From the NCBI RefSeq assembly GCF_028764065.1, contig NZ_JACOFN010000002.1, forward strand, positions 1 to 64,000: a DNA stretch of 64,000 bases, in the 5' to 3' direction. This document shows, in pieces, positions 34,404 to 42,774 of this stretch (positions are counted from its first letter, which is position 1; every line of letters starts with the position of its first letter). The position numbers and the translations under genes are program-made. The notes below the pieces were generated by a model, which was not told the origin of the DNA, did no database searches, and saw nothing but the letters and a program-made list of their open reading frames with translations. Source of the stretch: Fructobacillus sp. CRL 2054 (lineage in GTDB: Bacteria; Bacillota; Bacilli; Lactobacillales; Lactobacillaceae).

Positions 34404-34901
34404 TTATTCTTCATGAATTTTGGCGGATAAGTGGTAGGCAACGTTGTCCTTTTCCACAGTCGCTTTCAAAACGTTCGGTGACGAAACATGTGAAAGGGTG
34501 GTGAGTTCGCCAAGGTCGTAAGCGTCAATCACTTCTTGGACTAATTCTTTTTTGGAGGAAAAGTCCATGGCGGGAATGGCCAGGTCCTCGTATTCACGGG
34601 TATCGGCACGTCCCATCGACTTGAGTTCTTTTGTCTGAATTTTTGTAATGATTAGCATAGCTTGATTATAGGGGTTGGGGGAAGAATAATCTAGCTTGCC
34701 TTTTTGCCCTTTAGCTGGCATAATAAAAGTATGCGATGAGTCGAGCGCGTCTTTTAAGACGCCCACGCGGCCTGCTAGGATTAAATTCCAAGCCACGGAT
34801 TTGGTGCAGGTGTAATGGTTGTTGTGGAACTTCCATTTCTCACCATGACTACTAGCGCAAGCTAGGGTGACGCTGACTTGTTTGGTTCGTGACTGAATCA
34901 A
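34404..34901 (-). CDS. Hypothetical protein, possibly 5'-truncated
   Basis: This minus-strand frame encodes 165 residues from a TTG at 34901. I do not recognise the product: a Cys-containing N-terminal part (KWKFHNNHYTCTKSVAWN) and a C-terminal half ending in VAYHLSAKIHEE. The frame stays open upstream of the TTG, reading WHAEFASTGG, to a stop at 34941-34943, with no ATG or GTG. The gene may therefore use TTG (weak GGGCGG upstream) or have lost its 5' end. An internal ATG lies at 'MPAKGQKGKLDYS'. A good minus-strand terminator follows immediately, which argues that the frame is or was transcribed. Confidence 0.45.
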   Translation of the reverse strand: MIQSRTKQVSVTLACASSHGEKWKFHNNHYTCTKSVAWNLILAGRVGVLKDALDSSHTFIMPAKGQKGKLDYSSPNPYNQAMLIITKIQTKELKSMGRADTREYEDLAIPAMDFSSKKELVQEVIDAYDLGELTTLSHVSSPNVLKATVEKDNVAYHLSAKIHEE

Positions 34902-34935
34902 ACCGCCCGTCGAAGCGAATTCGGCATGCCAAACT

Positions 34936-34963
34936 AAGAGCTAACTTCGGTTAGCTCTTTTTT
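34936..34963 (+). terminator. UUCG-loop terminator without an obvious plus-strand gene
   Basis: AAGAGCTAAC-TTCG-GTTAGCTCTT is a perfect 10-bp stem with the very stable UUCG loop, then T residues, functional on the plus strand only. The nearest plus-strand gene ends 577 bases upstream behind its own terminator. Confidence 0.87.
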
Positions 34964-34993
34964 ACTGTCTAAAGCTACAGCTAAAAGACTTTC

Positions 34994-35002
34994 TGATATA
35001 AT
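34994..35002 (+). promoter_or_regulatory. Extended -10 of the xseA operon
   Basis: TGATATAAT; the -35 is weak (GCTACA, 34974-34979). The following leader can pair GAAAGC (35006-35011) with GCTTTC (35033-35038), placing the SD AAAGGGG beside the stem. Confidence 0.58.
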
Positions 35003-35039
35003 AAAGAAAGCTAAAACAAGTTATGGAAAGGGGCTTTCG

Positions 35040-36314
35040 GTGGAAGAATCACAGTATGTCAGCGTTGCTGCACTAACGAAATATTTATCCGCGAAGTTTG
35101 ATCGAGACCCACACTTGGGTAAAGTTTACCTAACGGGAGAAATTTCGAACCTGGGTAACCGTCGTTCCCGCCATCTTTACTTTTCCATCAAGGACCCGGA
35201 GGCTAAAGCCGTGATTCGGGCCGCCATGTTCTCCTATGCTTCACGATTAAAGTTTGAGCCGGAAGAGGGGATGAAGGTCCAGGCCGTTGGTCGAGTACAA
35301 ATCTATGAGCCATCTGGTTCCTACTCAATTATTTTGGAGCAGATGACGCCAGCCGGTGTTGGTGACCTTTTCTTAGCCCTACAGCAGTTGAAGGATAAGT
35401 TGGAAAAGGAAGGCCTTTTCTCAGCCCCTAAGCGACCAATTCCACCACTGCCTCGTAAGATTGCCGTGATTACCTCCCCAACTGGAGCGGTTGTCGAAGA
35501 TGTGGCCAAGACGGTTGAGCGCCGCCTGCCACAGGCACAGGTAGTTTTGCTGCCAGCCGTTGTACAGGGGGATGGTGCGGTACCATCACTCTTGAAGCAG
35601 TTGGATAAGGTTGATGAACTCGGCTTTGACACGGCGATTATCGGTCGTGGTGGTGGTTCGATTGAAGACCTCTGGGCCTTTAACGACGAGGCTCTGGTTC
35701 GTAAAGTCGCAGCCTTGAAAACGCCAATCATCTCCTCTGTTGGACACGAAACGGACAACACACTAGTTGATTTGGTGGCTGACCAACGTGCGGCGACACC
35801 AACGGCTGCCGCCGAATTGGCAACACCAATTTCAAAGCAGAACCTGGTGGATCGAGTATTGGAATTGTCCTCTCGTTTGACTTTGGCTGGGCAGAAGTTG
35901 CTGGCTAAAAAAGAGCAGGACTTAAAGTACGTGATTGACCGGCCAATCATGAAGCAACCGGACCGCTTGTACGCAGCCTACCAGCAGGAAGTAGATTCCT
36001 TGGAGAAACGTTTGTACCAAGCTTTTTCACGGAAGACAGAACGGGCCAAGTACCAGGAAAAGGCTTTGGCTGAACGCTTGGCTGCCCAGCAGACCCAGAT
36101 GCTACGTCCTTACCAGGAACGGGTAGCACTAGCGGCTGCTAAGTTGGATTTGGTTTCACCGTTGAAGATTTTGTCAGCGGGTTACACCATTGTGAAGGGA
36201 CCTGAGGGTCAGGTAGTGAAATCAAAGAGTGATTTGAAGGCGGGCGAGAAGGTCGGACTGACTTTTGCAGACGGCCAGTTGGAAGCTGAGATTTTAGGAG
36301 AGAAACATGACTAA
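35040..36314 (+). CDS. xseA: Exodeoxyribonuclease VII large subunit
   Basis: The 424-residue XseA is the catalytic subunit of the single-strand-specific exonuclease VII. The N-terminal OB domain (about 1-110; [24 protein letters not shown]) is followed by the nuclease domain with [12 protein letters not shown] near 143 and [16 protein letters not shown] near 203. A helical C-terminal domain binds XseB. It starts at GTG with GAAAGGGG upstream. It overlaps xseB by eight bases and heads the operon xseA-xseB-ispA-tlyA. Confidence 0.96.
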   Translation: MEESQYVSVAALTKYLSAKFDRDPHLGKVYLTGEISNLGNRRSRHLYFSIKDPEAKAVIRAAMFSYASRLKFEPEEGMKVQAVGRVQIYEPSGSYSIILEQMTPAGVGDLFLALQQLKDKLEKEGLFSAPKRPIPPLPRKIAVITSPTGAVVEDVAKTVERRLPQAQVVLLPAVVQGDGAVPSLLKQLDKVDELGFDTAIIGRGGGSIEDLWAFNDEALVRKVAALKTPIISSVGHETDNTLVDLVADQRAATPTAAAELATPISKQNLVDRVLELSSRLTLAGQKLLAKKEQDLKYVIDRPIMKQPDRLYAAYQQEVDSLEKRLYQAFSRKTERAKYQEKALAERLAAQQTQMLRPYQERVALAAAKLDLVSPLKILSAGYTIVKGPEGQVVKSKSDLKAGEKVGLTFADGQLEAEILGEKHD

Positions 36315-36534
36315 CGAAGCATCATTTGAAGATAAGTTGAAGCAGTTGGACCAAATCGTGACGGCTTTGGAACAGGGTGACCGTCCATTGGAAACGGCCT
36401 TGGCTGATTTTAAGACAGGGGTTGTTTTGGCAAAGGACTTGCAAAAGACTTTGGCTGAGGCTGAGAAGACTTTGGCAAAGGTTATGCAGGACGACGGCTC
36501 CATGACTGATTTGGAATTGACAAACAATGACTAG
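36307..36534 (+). CDS. xseB: Exodeoxyribonuclease VII small subunit
   Basis: The 75-residue helical XseB carries the family segment [33 protein letters not shown] (here given in part only as its start and end define it). It is required for exonuclease VII assembly. It overlaps xseA (8 bases) and ispA (8 bases), with TAGGAG before the ATG. Confidence 0.93.
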   Translation: MTNEASFEDKLKQLDQIVTALEQGDRPLETALADFKTGVVLAKDLQKTLAEAEKTLAKVMQDDGSMTDLELTNND

Positions 36535-37402
36535 TTTCAAGGATTTCATTCAAACTTATAAATCCCAGGTGGAAGACGCCTTGGTGACTGAGAGTCAGCA
36601 ACATGGTTCGGAAGTGTCCGATTCTTACGAACAGGCTTTGCAGTACGCCTTGCTAACGAAGGGAAAGCGCTTGCGTCCGCTTTTGGTTTTGGCGGTGATT
36701 GATTCCTTTGGAAAGCCAATTGATGGGCAAGCGGTGAAGGCTGCTTCAGCCATCGAATGGGTGCATGCCTATTCGCTCGTTCACGACGATTTGCCAGAAA
36801 TGGATAACGATGCTTACCGTCGTGGTAAGCTCTCGGTACACGCCTTGTACGGACCAGCCTTAGCCGTTTTAGTGGGGGATGCCTTGCAGGCCCAGGCCTA
36901 CCAAATTCTGTCTGCTGTCGAAAGTATTTCAGCGGAGCAAAAGATGCGGATGGTCGCGACTTTGTCAGCCCGTTCAGGGGCCTTTGGCATGGTTTATGGT
37001 CAAGTGCTTGACATGGAGAACCACAACGTTGCCCACGACGCTGTGGCACAGGAAGCCGTATTGAACCAGGTTTACCAGAAGAAGACGGCGGACCTCTTGA
37101 CGGCTGCGGCCTTGATTGGTGGCCATTACTTGGATTTGAACGAGGCGGCCATGACCTTGCTGGAAAAGTACGGTCAGAAACTGGGTCTTTTCTTCCAGAT
37201 TCAAGATGACTTCGATGATTACGAGCAGGATGCCGAAGAGGGCGTGGTTTCCCTCGTTCATCTCTATGGTTTGGAAAAGTCGAAGCAGATGATTGCTGAT
37301 TTGAGAGCAGAAGCTAAACAGGCTTTGTCTGATTTAGCAGAATTGGAACCAGCCTTTGATGCCGGTCTATTAACAAATTTGATTGATTTAATTGGAGCAT
37401 AA
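36527..37402 (+). CDS. ispA: Farnesyl (polyprenyl) diphosphate synthase
   Basis: This 291-residue trans-prenyltransferase condenses isopentenyl diphosphate with dimethylallyl/geranyl diphosphate. [11 protein letters not shown] is near residue 46. The first Asp-rich motif, [10 protein letters not shown], is near 86 and the second, [10 protein letters not shown], near 225. The short-chain (C15) product is inferred from overall similarity and genomic place after xseB, as in other Firmicutes. It supplies precursors for undecaprenyl carrier lipid. Confidence 0.94.
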   Translation: MTSFKDFIQTYKSQVEDALVTESQQHGSEVSDSYEQALQYALLTKGKRLRPLLVLAVIDSFGKPIDGQAVKAASAIEWVHAYSLVHDDLPEMDNDAYRRGKLSVHALYGPALAVLVGDALQAQAYQILSAVESISAEQKMRMVATLSARSGAFGMVYGQVLDMENHNVAHDAVAQEAVLNQVYQKKTADLLTAAALIGGHYLDLNEAAMTLLEKYGQKLGLFFQIQDDFDDYEQDAEEGVVSLVHLYGLEKSKQMIADLRAEAKQALSDLAELEPAFDAGLLTNLIDLIGA

Positions 37403-37404
37403 GA

Positions 37405-38229
37405 ATGGCAGTTGCAAAAGAACGTGTCGATATCTTACTTGTTCAGCAGGGGCTCTTTACCTCCCGTGAACAGGCCAAGCGAGCCGTGATGGCTGGCCAA
37501 ATTCTCGGTGAGAACGAGGAGCGCTTGGATAAGGCTGGACAGAAAATTCCAGTGACAACGGAATTACATTTTAAGGGACAACCACTGCCCTTCGTGTCTC
37601 GTGGTGGCTACAAGTTGGTCAAAGCCATTGAGACTTTTGGAATGGACATGACGGACCAAATCGTCTTGGATATTGGTTCTTCAACCGGTGGTTTTACCGA
37701 CGTTTCCTTGCAGAACGGGGCTAAGCACGTTTATGCTTTGGATGTTGGAACTAATCAGCTGGCTTGGAAGCTCCGGATTGACGAACGGGTGACGGTAATG
37801 GAAAATACCAACTTCCGTTACGCTAAGTTGGCTGACTTCATGGAGGGGCAGCCAACCCGTGCCACCATTGACGTTTCCTTCATTTCACTGGGATTGATTT
37901 TGCCAACTTTGAAGGATATCTTGGCTAAGGGCGGTGAAGTTGCTGCCTTGATTAAGCCTCAGTTTGAAGCCGGTCGTGAGCTAGTTGGAAAGCATGGGAT
38001 TATCAAGGACCCTGCTGTTCATCGTTTGGTGCTCGAGAAGACTTTGCCAATGATGGTTGAATCCGGCTTTTCAGTGAAGGGCTTGACCTACTCACCAATT
38101 AAGGGTGGTCAGGGAAACATCGAGTTCTTGGCCTGGTTGGAACGTTCGGATGAACCAGTTATCGCTGATAACGTGAATATCGCTCAAGTGATTGCCGATG
38201 CCCACGGTCAGTTGGACCAAGAAGGTTAA
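37405..38229 (+). CDS. tlyA: TlyA family rRNA methyltransferase
   Basis: This 274-residue protein has an N-terminal S4 RNA-binding domain (ERVDILLVQQGLFTSREQAK, residues 6-25) and a FtsJ-like SAM methyltransferase domain (IVLDIGSSTGGFTD near 88, AALIKPQFEAGRE near 187). Mycobacterial TlyA 2'-O-methylates rRNA; this Firmicute version (YqxC) is presumed similar. It begins two bases after ispA. The arginine repressor gene that often lies between tlyA and recN is absent here. Confidence 0.93.
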   Translation: MAVAKERVDILLVQQGLFTSREQAKRAVMAGQILGENEERLDKAGQKIPVTTELHFKGQPLPFVSRGGYKLVKAIETFGMDMTDQIVLDIGSSTGGFTDVSLQNGAKHVYALDVGTNQLAWKLRIDERVTVMENTNFRYAKLADFMEGQPTRATIDVSFISLGLILPTLKDILAKGGEVAALIKPQFEAGRELVGKHGIIKDPAVHRLVLEKTLPMMVESGFSVKGLTYSPIKGGQGNIEFLAWLERSDEPVIADNVNIAQVIADAHGQLDQEG

Positions 38230-38278
38230 TTCAGTCGCCTCTTTGTAGGCGAGTACATATTTTGTTTGGAGGCAGGGG

Positions 38279-39976
38279 ATGCTTGAACAACTTGTCATTG
38301 AAAATTTTGCCATCATCGATCAGGTCGAACTGTCTTTTGACGACCGCTTGACGGTTTTAACCGGGGAAACGGGGGCTGGTAAGTCAATTATTATCGATGC
38401 TCTGGCCATGTTAACTGGTGGCCGTGCCAGTACCGAAATGATTCGAAACGGTGCTGATAAGGCCGTTTTGCAGGCCCTTTTCACGTTAGATGCCAAGCCA
38501 GAATCTCGAAACGAGGAGTTGAAGGCGGCCTTCGAAGAAGCAGGGATTGATGTTTCCGATAACCAGGTTGCCATTTACCGTGAGTTTAACCAGAAGGGCC
38601 GCTCCGTATCCCGTATCAATGGGATGATTGTGCCCCTGAAAACACTTGCCTCCCTGGGCGCGCGCTTGGTTGAAATTCAAGGTCAGCACGATACCTCTTT
38701 GCTCTTAAACCCTGATTCTCACTTGGCTCTCCTAGATGACTTTGCTGATGCTTCTTTGAAGCAGGCCAAGATTGAGTACGATAAAGTCTTTACTCGCTAT
38801 CGTGACTTGGCTCAACGCTTGAACCAGGTAAAGAACCAGGCCCATGATTTAAACCAGCGTTTAGACTTGCTGACATTCCAGGCCGAAGAGTTGAAGACGG
38901 CTAATTTGCAACCGGGTGAAGAGGACGAGTTACTCGAAGAACGGGCGAAGTTGGCCAACCACAAGAAGATTGCTGATTCTCTTGATCAAGCTCAGCAGGC
39001 TTTGAATCCTGGTTTGGAAGGCGGGGCCATTGATTTGCTAGCGGCTGCGAACGCTGCCTTGGAGACAGCCGCATCCTTTGATAAAGATTACGAGAATTTA
39101 TCTCAGTCAATTTCAGAAGCCTACTACGCCGCCCAGGACGCCGGGCGGGACTTGGATGAGTCGGTGGCGAACTTGACTTTTGACGAAGAAGCCCTGGTGA
39201 AAATTGACGATCGATTGCAAGTTATCCACCAGTTGAAGCGCAAGTACGGCGATACGGTGGATGAGATTTTGGCCTTCCAGCAAAAAGTCGAAGCGGACCT
39301 ATCCGCATTGGATGGTGGCTCACTCGATATCGACCAGCTAACGGCCGAAAAAGCAGCCTTGAAGGAAAAGATGGACGTTGCAGCCATCACCCTGCGCGAG
39401 CGCCGTCAGAAGGTGGCCAAGAAGCTGGAAGAAGCCGTTAATCAGGAACTGCACGACCTGCTAATGAAGGAAGCCTTCTTCGAAGTTCATTTCGAACCGG
39501 TTGAAGGATTCTTACCTAGTGGATCTGACCGCGTAACCTTTAACGTTCAGACCAACAAGGGGGAAGGCGTCAAGCCTTTGGAAAAGGCTGCTTCGGGTGG
39601 AGAAGCTTCGCGATTGATGTTGGCTTTAAAGACGATTTTCATTTCGCAACAGGGACTGTCAACGGTTGTCTTTGATGAAATCGATACCGGAGTTTCGGGA
39701 CGAGTTGGTTCAGCCATCGCCTCTAAGATGCGAGCCATTTCGGTTCAAACCCAGGTACTGGCCATTACTCACCTACCACAGGTGGCCGCAGCAGCTGACC
39801 ACCACTTCTTAATTGAAAAGTCGACGGTCGGTGACCGTACGGTGACCCATGTGACCGATTTGAAAGAGGCTGACCGTGACCGTGCAGTGGCCATGATGCT
39901 TTCCGGTGATGAAATTACCGATGTTGCTCTCGCCAATGCTAAGGATCTACGGGCTAAGGCCGGAAATAACAAGTAA
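38279..39976 (+). CDS. recN: DNA repair protein RecN
   Basis: This 565-residue SMC-like ATPase acts in double-strand break repair. Walker A GETGAGKSIIIDAL is near residue 30. The Q-loop region QGQHDTSLLLN is near 136, with long coiled coils around 150-350. The signature KAASGGEASRLMLALK and Walker B VFDEIDTGVSG are near 437 and 466. GGAGG precedes the ATG. A short hairpin, TCGCCT/AGGCGA, without T run, separates it from tlyA. It ends in a strong terminator. Confidence 0.97.
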   Translation: MLEQLVIENFAIIDQVELSFDDRLTVLTGETGAGKSIIIDALAMLTGGRASTEMIRNGADKAVLQALFTLDAKPESRNEELKAAFEEAGIDVSDNQVAIYREFNQKGRSVSRINGMIVPLKTLASLGARLVEIQGQHDTSLLLNPDSHLALLDDFADASLKQAKIEYDKVFTRYRDLAQRLNQVKNQAHDLNQRLDLLTFQAEELKTANLQPGEEDELLEERAKLANHKKIADSLDQAQQALNPGLEGGAIDLLAAANAALETAASFDKDYENLSQSISEAYYAAQDAGRDLDESVANLTFDEEALVKIDDRLQVIHQLKRKYGDTVDEILAFQQKVEADLSALDGGSLDIDQLTAEKAALKEKMDVAAITLRERRQKVAKKLEEAVNQELHDLLMKEAFFEVHFEPVEGFLPSGSDRVTFNVQTNKGEGVKPLEKAASGGEASRLMLALKTIFISQQGLSTVVFDEIDTGVSGRVGSAIASKMRAISVQTQVLAITHLPQVAAAADHHFLIEKSTVGDRTVTHVTDLKEADRDRAVAMMLSGDEITDVALANAKDLRAKAGNNK

Positions 39977-39988
39977 TGATCATAAATC

Positions 39989-40024
39989 AAAAACGACCCT
40001 TAGTGAATTCTAAGGGTCGTTTTT
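39989..40024 (+). terminator. recN terminator
   Basis: A 15-bp perfect stem, AAAAACGACCCTTAG/CTAAGGGTCGTTTTT, loop TGAATT, with T run. Confidence 0.94.
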
Positions 40025-40152
40025 AGTTCACATCACTGTTATCGTAGATATGTGACACTTGTATATGTTTGTAATATTACGTATCATGTTAAAATGATTA
40101 TTTAAATAAACCGATTTATTGAACACCAGGAAGTAGATGAGAAGGTATTCCC

Positions 40153-40515
40153 ATGATGCTCAATCGATTACGCGAATTAATCGAAAAAATAATACGTTAT
40201 AAAAAGAAAAGAATGCTGCAGTGCTTCTTTGCTTACACCATTGCGGTACTTTTATTTGTGACAATTTGTTACCAATCATCTCGTTTGCACGGAGCCTATG
40301 AGGGGACGAACAATTCGTCAGTCGTTTTTCATGGTGAAAGTCTTGTCAGCAATTTAGATGGTACTGACGCTTGGGATGACGGTACGTATACCATTCATAA
40401 TCGGCAGCTATCCCTTACAATTGATGGGCAAACCTATTATGGACAGATGGATAAAGACCAAGAACACTTTTGGCTAGATATCGATAATGCGAAAGTTTGG
40501 TTTAAAAAATACTAA
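40153..40515 (+). CDS. Small single-pass membrane protein, paralogue of the 40653 gene
   Basis: This 120-residue protein has a basic N-terminus (EKIIRYKKKR), one membrane helix (about residues 23-40, FFAYTIAVLLFVTICY), and an outer domain. The domain starts LHGAYEGT and ends with GTYTIHNRQLSLTIDGQTYYG and IDNAKVWFKKY. Its last 45 residues align position by position with those of the neighbouring gene at 40653, and more weakly with the one at 10910. The function is unknown. AGAAGG lies seven bases before the ATG, and an extended -10 TGTTAAAAT is near 40087. It has its own terminator, so it is not in one operon with its paralogue. Confidence 0.75.
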   Translation: MMLNRLRELIEKIIRYKKKRMLQCFFAYTIAVLLFVTICYQSSRLHGAYEGTNNSSVVFHGESLVSNLDGTDAWDDGTYTIHNRQLSLTIDGQTYYGQMDKDQEHFWLDIDNAKVWFKKY

Positions 40516-40520
40516 TTAGT

Positions 40521-40551
40521 AAAAGTTCTGCTATTAGCGGGACTTTTTTTT
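40521..40551 (+). terminator. Intrinsic terminator
   Basis: AAAAGTTCTGC-TATTA-GCGGGACTTTT (two G-U pairs) with a T run of eight. Confidence 0.84.
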
Positions 40552-40652
40552 GTTTTGTTATTTTTGTATTGATATCGTAAAACTTGTTATTGTTTTGATT
40601 ATTTTGTATCATTATAAAGTTGTTTATTGAGAGAGTAGAGAGAAGGAAAATG

Positions 40653-41096
40653 ATGGAAAACGAACAAAACGTACAAAATACGCCAGATGCTCCAAATAAT
40701 TGGAAGAACTGGGCTAAGCAAAATAAGAAGTGGATTATTATCGCAATCGTTGTTTTGCTTGGAATCTTTGGTTACCACTACCATAACACGCACATTTCAG
40801 GTACTTATTCAGCAACGGATAAGTGGACAAACGTGACTTACAAAGCAACCTTTAAGGGCAGTGATGTTACTTTGAAGACAGATTCATCTGACTCATATGC
40901 CAGTGCGGTAACTAGTTTGTTCGGTGGTTCAAGCTCAAGTTCAGATACGAAAACAACGTCTGGATCATATAAGATTTCTGGTGATGACATCACCTTGAAC
41001 CTTGGTAAGGATTCTTACACTGGTTCATTGAGCAGCGATAAGAAGAGCTTTACGGTAAAGATTGACGGCGACAAGGTTGACTTTACGAATAAGTAA
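40653..41096 (+). CDS. Small single-pass membrane protein, paralogue of the 40153 gene
   Basis: This 147-residue protein has a polar Asn/Gln-rich cytosolic start (ENEQNVQNTPDAPNNWKNW), a helix KKWIIIAIVVLLGIFGYHY (about 25-43), and an ectodomain starting HISGTYSATDKW. A Ser-rich linker (GGSSSSSDTKTTSG) leads to the conserved end GSYKISGDDITLNLGKDSY ... KIDGDKVDF. The repeated turn-rich pattern suggests a small beta barrel or sandwich. The ATG at 40653 has AGAAGGAAA at good spacing; the adjacent ATG at 40650 is too close. Unknown function; membrane-anchored surface exposure is inferred from the helix and charge pattern. Confidence 0.78.
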   Translation: MENEQNVQNTPDAPNNWKNWAKQNKKWIIIAIVVLLGIFGYHYHNTHISGTYSATDKWTNVTYKATFKGSDVTLKTDSSDSYASAVTSLFGGSSSSSDTKTTSGSYKISGDDITLNLGKDSYTGSLSSDKKSFTVKIDGDKVDFTNK

Positions 41097-41109
41097 TAAG
41101 TGATTGAAG

Positions 41110-41134
41110 GCACTGACTGATTCAGTGCTTTTTT
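41110..41134 (+). terminator. Terminator of the 40653 gene
   Basis: GCACTGA-CTGAT-TCAGTGC followed by six T. Confidence 0.88.
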
Positions 41135-41141
41135 AATACAA

Positions 41142-41171
41142 AAAAGTCCTTTCCGTTAGGAAAGGACTTTT
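41142..41171 (-). terminator. Terminator of the purine permease
   Basis: On the minus strand AAAAGTCCTTTCC-TAAC-GGAAAGGACTTTT with six T. Plus-strand T are fewer, so it mainly serves the minus-strand gene. Confidence 0.87.
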
Positions 41172-41185
41172 AATTTGGATAATTT

Positions 41186-42496
41186 TTAGCTATGTGTATA
41201 GAAGAGGAAGGCAACGAAGATGACAGCCAGGCTGTACATCAAGAAGTTGACTTCCTTACCGCGCTTTGCGGCAATCATCGTAACAGGGTAGGCGATGAAA
41301 CCAAGAGCAATTCCATCAGAGATTGAGTATGTCAAAGGCATTCCAATCACAATCAAGAAGGCAGGTGCCGCAATGGCCATGTCTTCCCACTTAATCTTCT
41401 TCAAGTTACCGGCCATCATGATTCCAACCACAATCAAGGCAGGTGCCGTTACCTGTGAGGTAACAACCGTTAGCAATGGTGAGAAGAAGAGAGCCAAAAT
41501 GAAGAGGCCAGCTGTAATAACTGAGGCGAAACCTGAACGACCACCAACAGCGATACCTGATGATGATTCAACGAAAGCAGATGTTGGGGATGTACCAAGG
41601 GTTGCACCAACAGTCATACCCACGGCGTCGGCCATCAAGGCCTTACCGGCACGTGGCATCTTACCGTTTTCATCAAGCAAACCAGCTTGTTCAGTCAAAC
41701 CAATCAAAGTACCGGCTGTATCGAAGAAAACAACGATCAAGAAAGTCAAAGAAACAATCAACATTTCAAAGGTGTTGATGTCGCCCAAGTGCATCCAAGC
41801 TTGACCAAAGGTTGGCTTCAAAGATGGTGCAGCAGAGATAATAGAGGTTGGCATTGGAATTTGCTTAAAGATCAAACCAACAACGGCTGTTCCAACCATT
41901 CCGAAGAAGATGGCGGCTGGGACTTTCTTAACAATTAAAATCAAAGTCAACGCGATACCGAAGATGGCCAAAAGAGTGGTTCCCTTTGTTAGAGTACCCA
42001 TTGCGACCATTGTTTCTGAGTTAGCAATAATTAATCCGGCGTTGTGCAAACCAATGAAGGCAATGAACAGGCCGATACCAGCGGCGATAGCCACACGTAA
42101 GTTGTATGGAATGGCATCGATGATTTTTTCACGAATGTGTGTCAGAGTTAGCGCCAAGAAGATCAAGGCAGCAACCAAGATACCCGCGATGGCCGTTTGC
42201 CAAGGAACTTTCATCCCAATGACAACCGAGTAGGCAAAGTAGGCGTTTACGCCAAGGCCAGGGCCAATCGCGATTGGATATTTTGCAACAATTCCCATGA
42301 AAAGGGTAGCCGTTGCAGCAGCTAAAGCGGAAGCGGTGAAGACCGCCCCCTTGTCCATGCCAGCAGCGGCAAGAACGTTTGGGTTCAAGAAAAGAATGTA
42401 AGACATCGCCACGAAGGTAGTGATACCCGCGATGCTCTCTTTCTTAAATGAAGTGCCCAGTTCTTTAAACTGGAAGTAAGATGCAATTTTAGACAT
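41186..42496 (-). CDS. NCS2/AzgA family purine permease
   Basis: This 436-residue, about 13-helix transporter is of the AzgA (PbuG/PbuO) type for hypoxanthine, guanine or adenine uptake. FKKESIAGITTFVAMSYILFLNP (residues 17-39) and IGPGLGVNAYFAY near 76 are family hallmarks. GTSPTSAFVESSSGIAVGGRSG near 308 is the AzgA signature. The exact base is not determinable. GAGGAG lies upstream of the ATG, and an extended -10 TGGTAAACT (minus strand, 42534-42542) is 40 bases away. No purine riboswitch core is visible; one CGAAC half-box lies at 42593-42597. Confidence 0.92.
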   Translation of the reverse strand: MSKIASYFQFKELGTSFKKESIAGITTFVAMSYILFLNPNVLAAAGMDKGAVFTASALAAATATLFMGIVAKYPIAIGPGLGVNAYFAYSVVIGMKVPWQTAIAGILVAALIFLALTLTHIREKIIDAIPYNLRVAIAAGIGLFIAFIGLHNAGLIIANSETMVAMGTLTKGTTLLAIFGIALTLILIVKKVPAAIFFGMVGTAVVGLIFKQIPMPTSIISAAPSLKPTFGQAWMHLGDINTFEMLIVSLTFLIVVFFDTAGTLIGLTEQAGLLDENGKMPRAGKALMADAVGMTVGATLGTSPTSAFVESSSGIAVGGRSGFASVITAGLFILALFFSPLLTVVTSQVTAPALIVVGIMMAGNLKKIKWEDMAIAAPAFLIVIGMPLTYSISDGIALGFIAYPVTMIAAKRGKEVNFLMYSLAVIFVAFLFYTHS

Positions 42497-42709
42497 GTAT
42501 AACTCCTCAATAAGTAAAAAAGACTACCTGAATAGTTTACCAGTAATAAATGTGGATAGCTGAATAAAAATGAAAAAAACAGAAGTAAAAAACGAACGAT
42601 TACATAAAAATCAAATAAATGTTTGCTTTTTATCTTTCTGATTTGTGCGATAGCCAGATATTTCTTTTGATAGGCGGACATTGACTTTTTGATTTCTTTT
42701 AAAAGGACT

Positions 42710-42739
42710 TTGGCAGCCTGTTTGAGATTGAGATATAAT
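42710..42739 (+). promoter_or_regulatory. Promoter of the M42 peptidase-ftsW genes
   Basis: TTGGCA (42710-42715), 18 bases, TATAAT (42734-42739). The 278-base divergent gap upstream (42497-42774) is AT-rich and otherwise holds only the minus-strand purine permease promoter. Confidence 0.72.
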
Positions 42740-42774
42740 TGGGTATCGTAAACTTTTTTAGAGGGGGCAGAATA

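Noticed and set aside
35321-35950. 209-codon minus-strand open frame
   Set aside because: It lies wholly inside xseA, has no ribosome site, and its product is Ser/Arg/Thr-rich as expected for an antisense shadow.
36546-37049. 167-codon minus-strand open frame
   Set aside because: Antisense to ispA; Arg/Pro/His-rich shadow product.
41295-41804. 169-codon plus-strand open frame
   Set aside because: Antisense to the purine permease; composition (KPRAIPSE..., many Lys/Pro/Ala) is the mirror of a hydrophobic transporter.
42497-42774. Purine riboswitch before the purine permease
   Set aside because: The conserved loop and junction sequences of the purine aptamer are not present on the minus strand.
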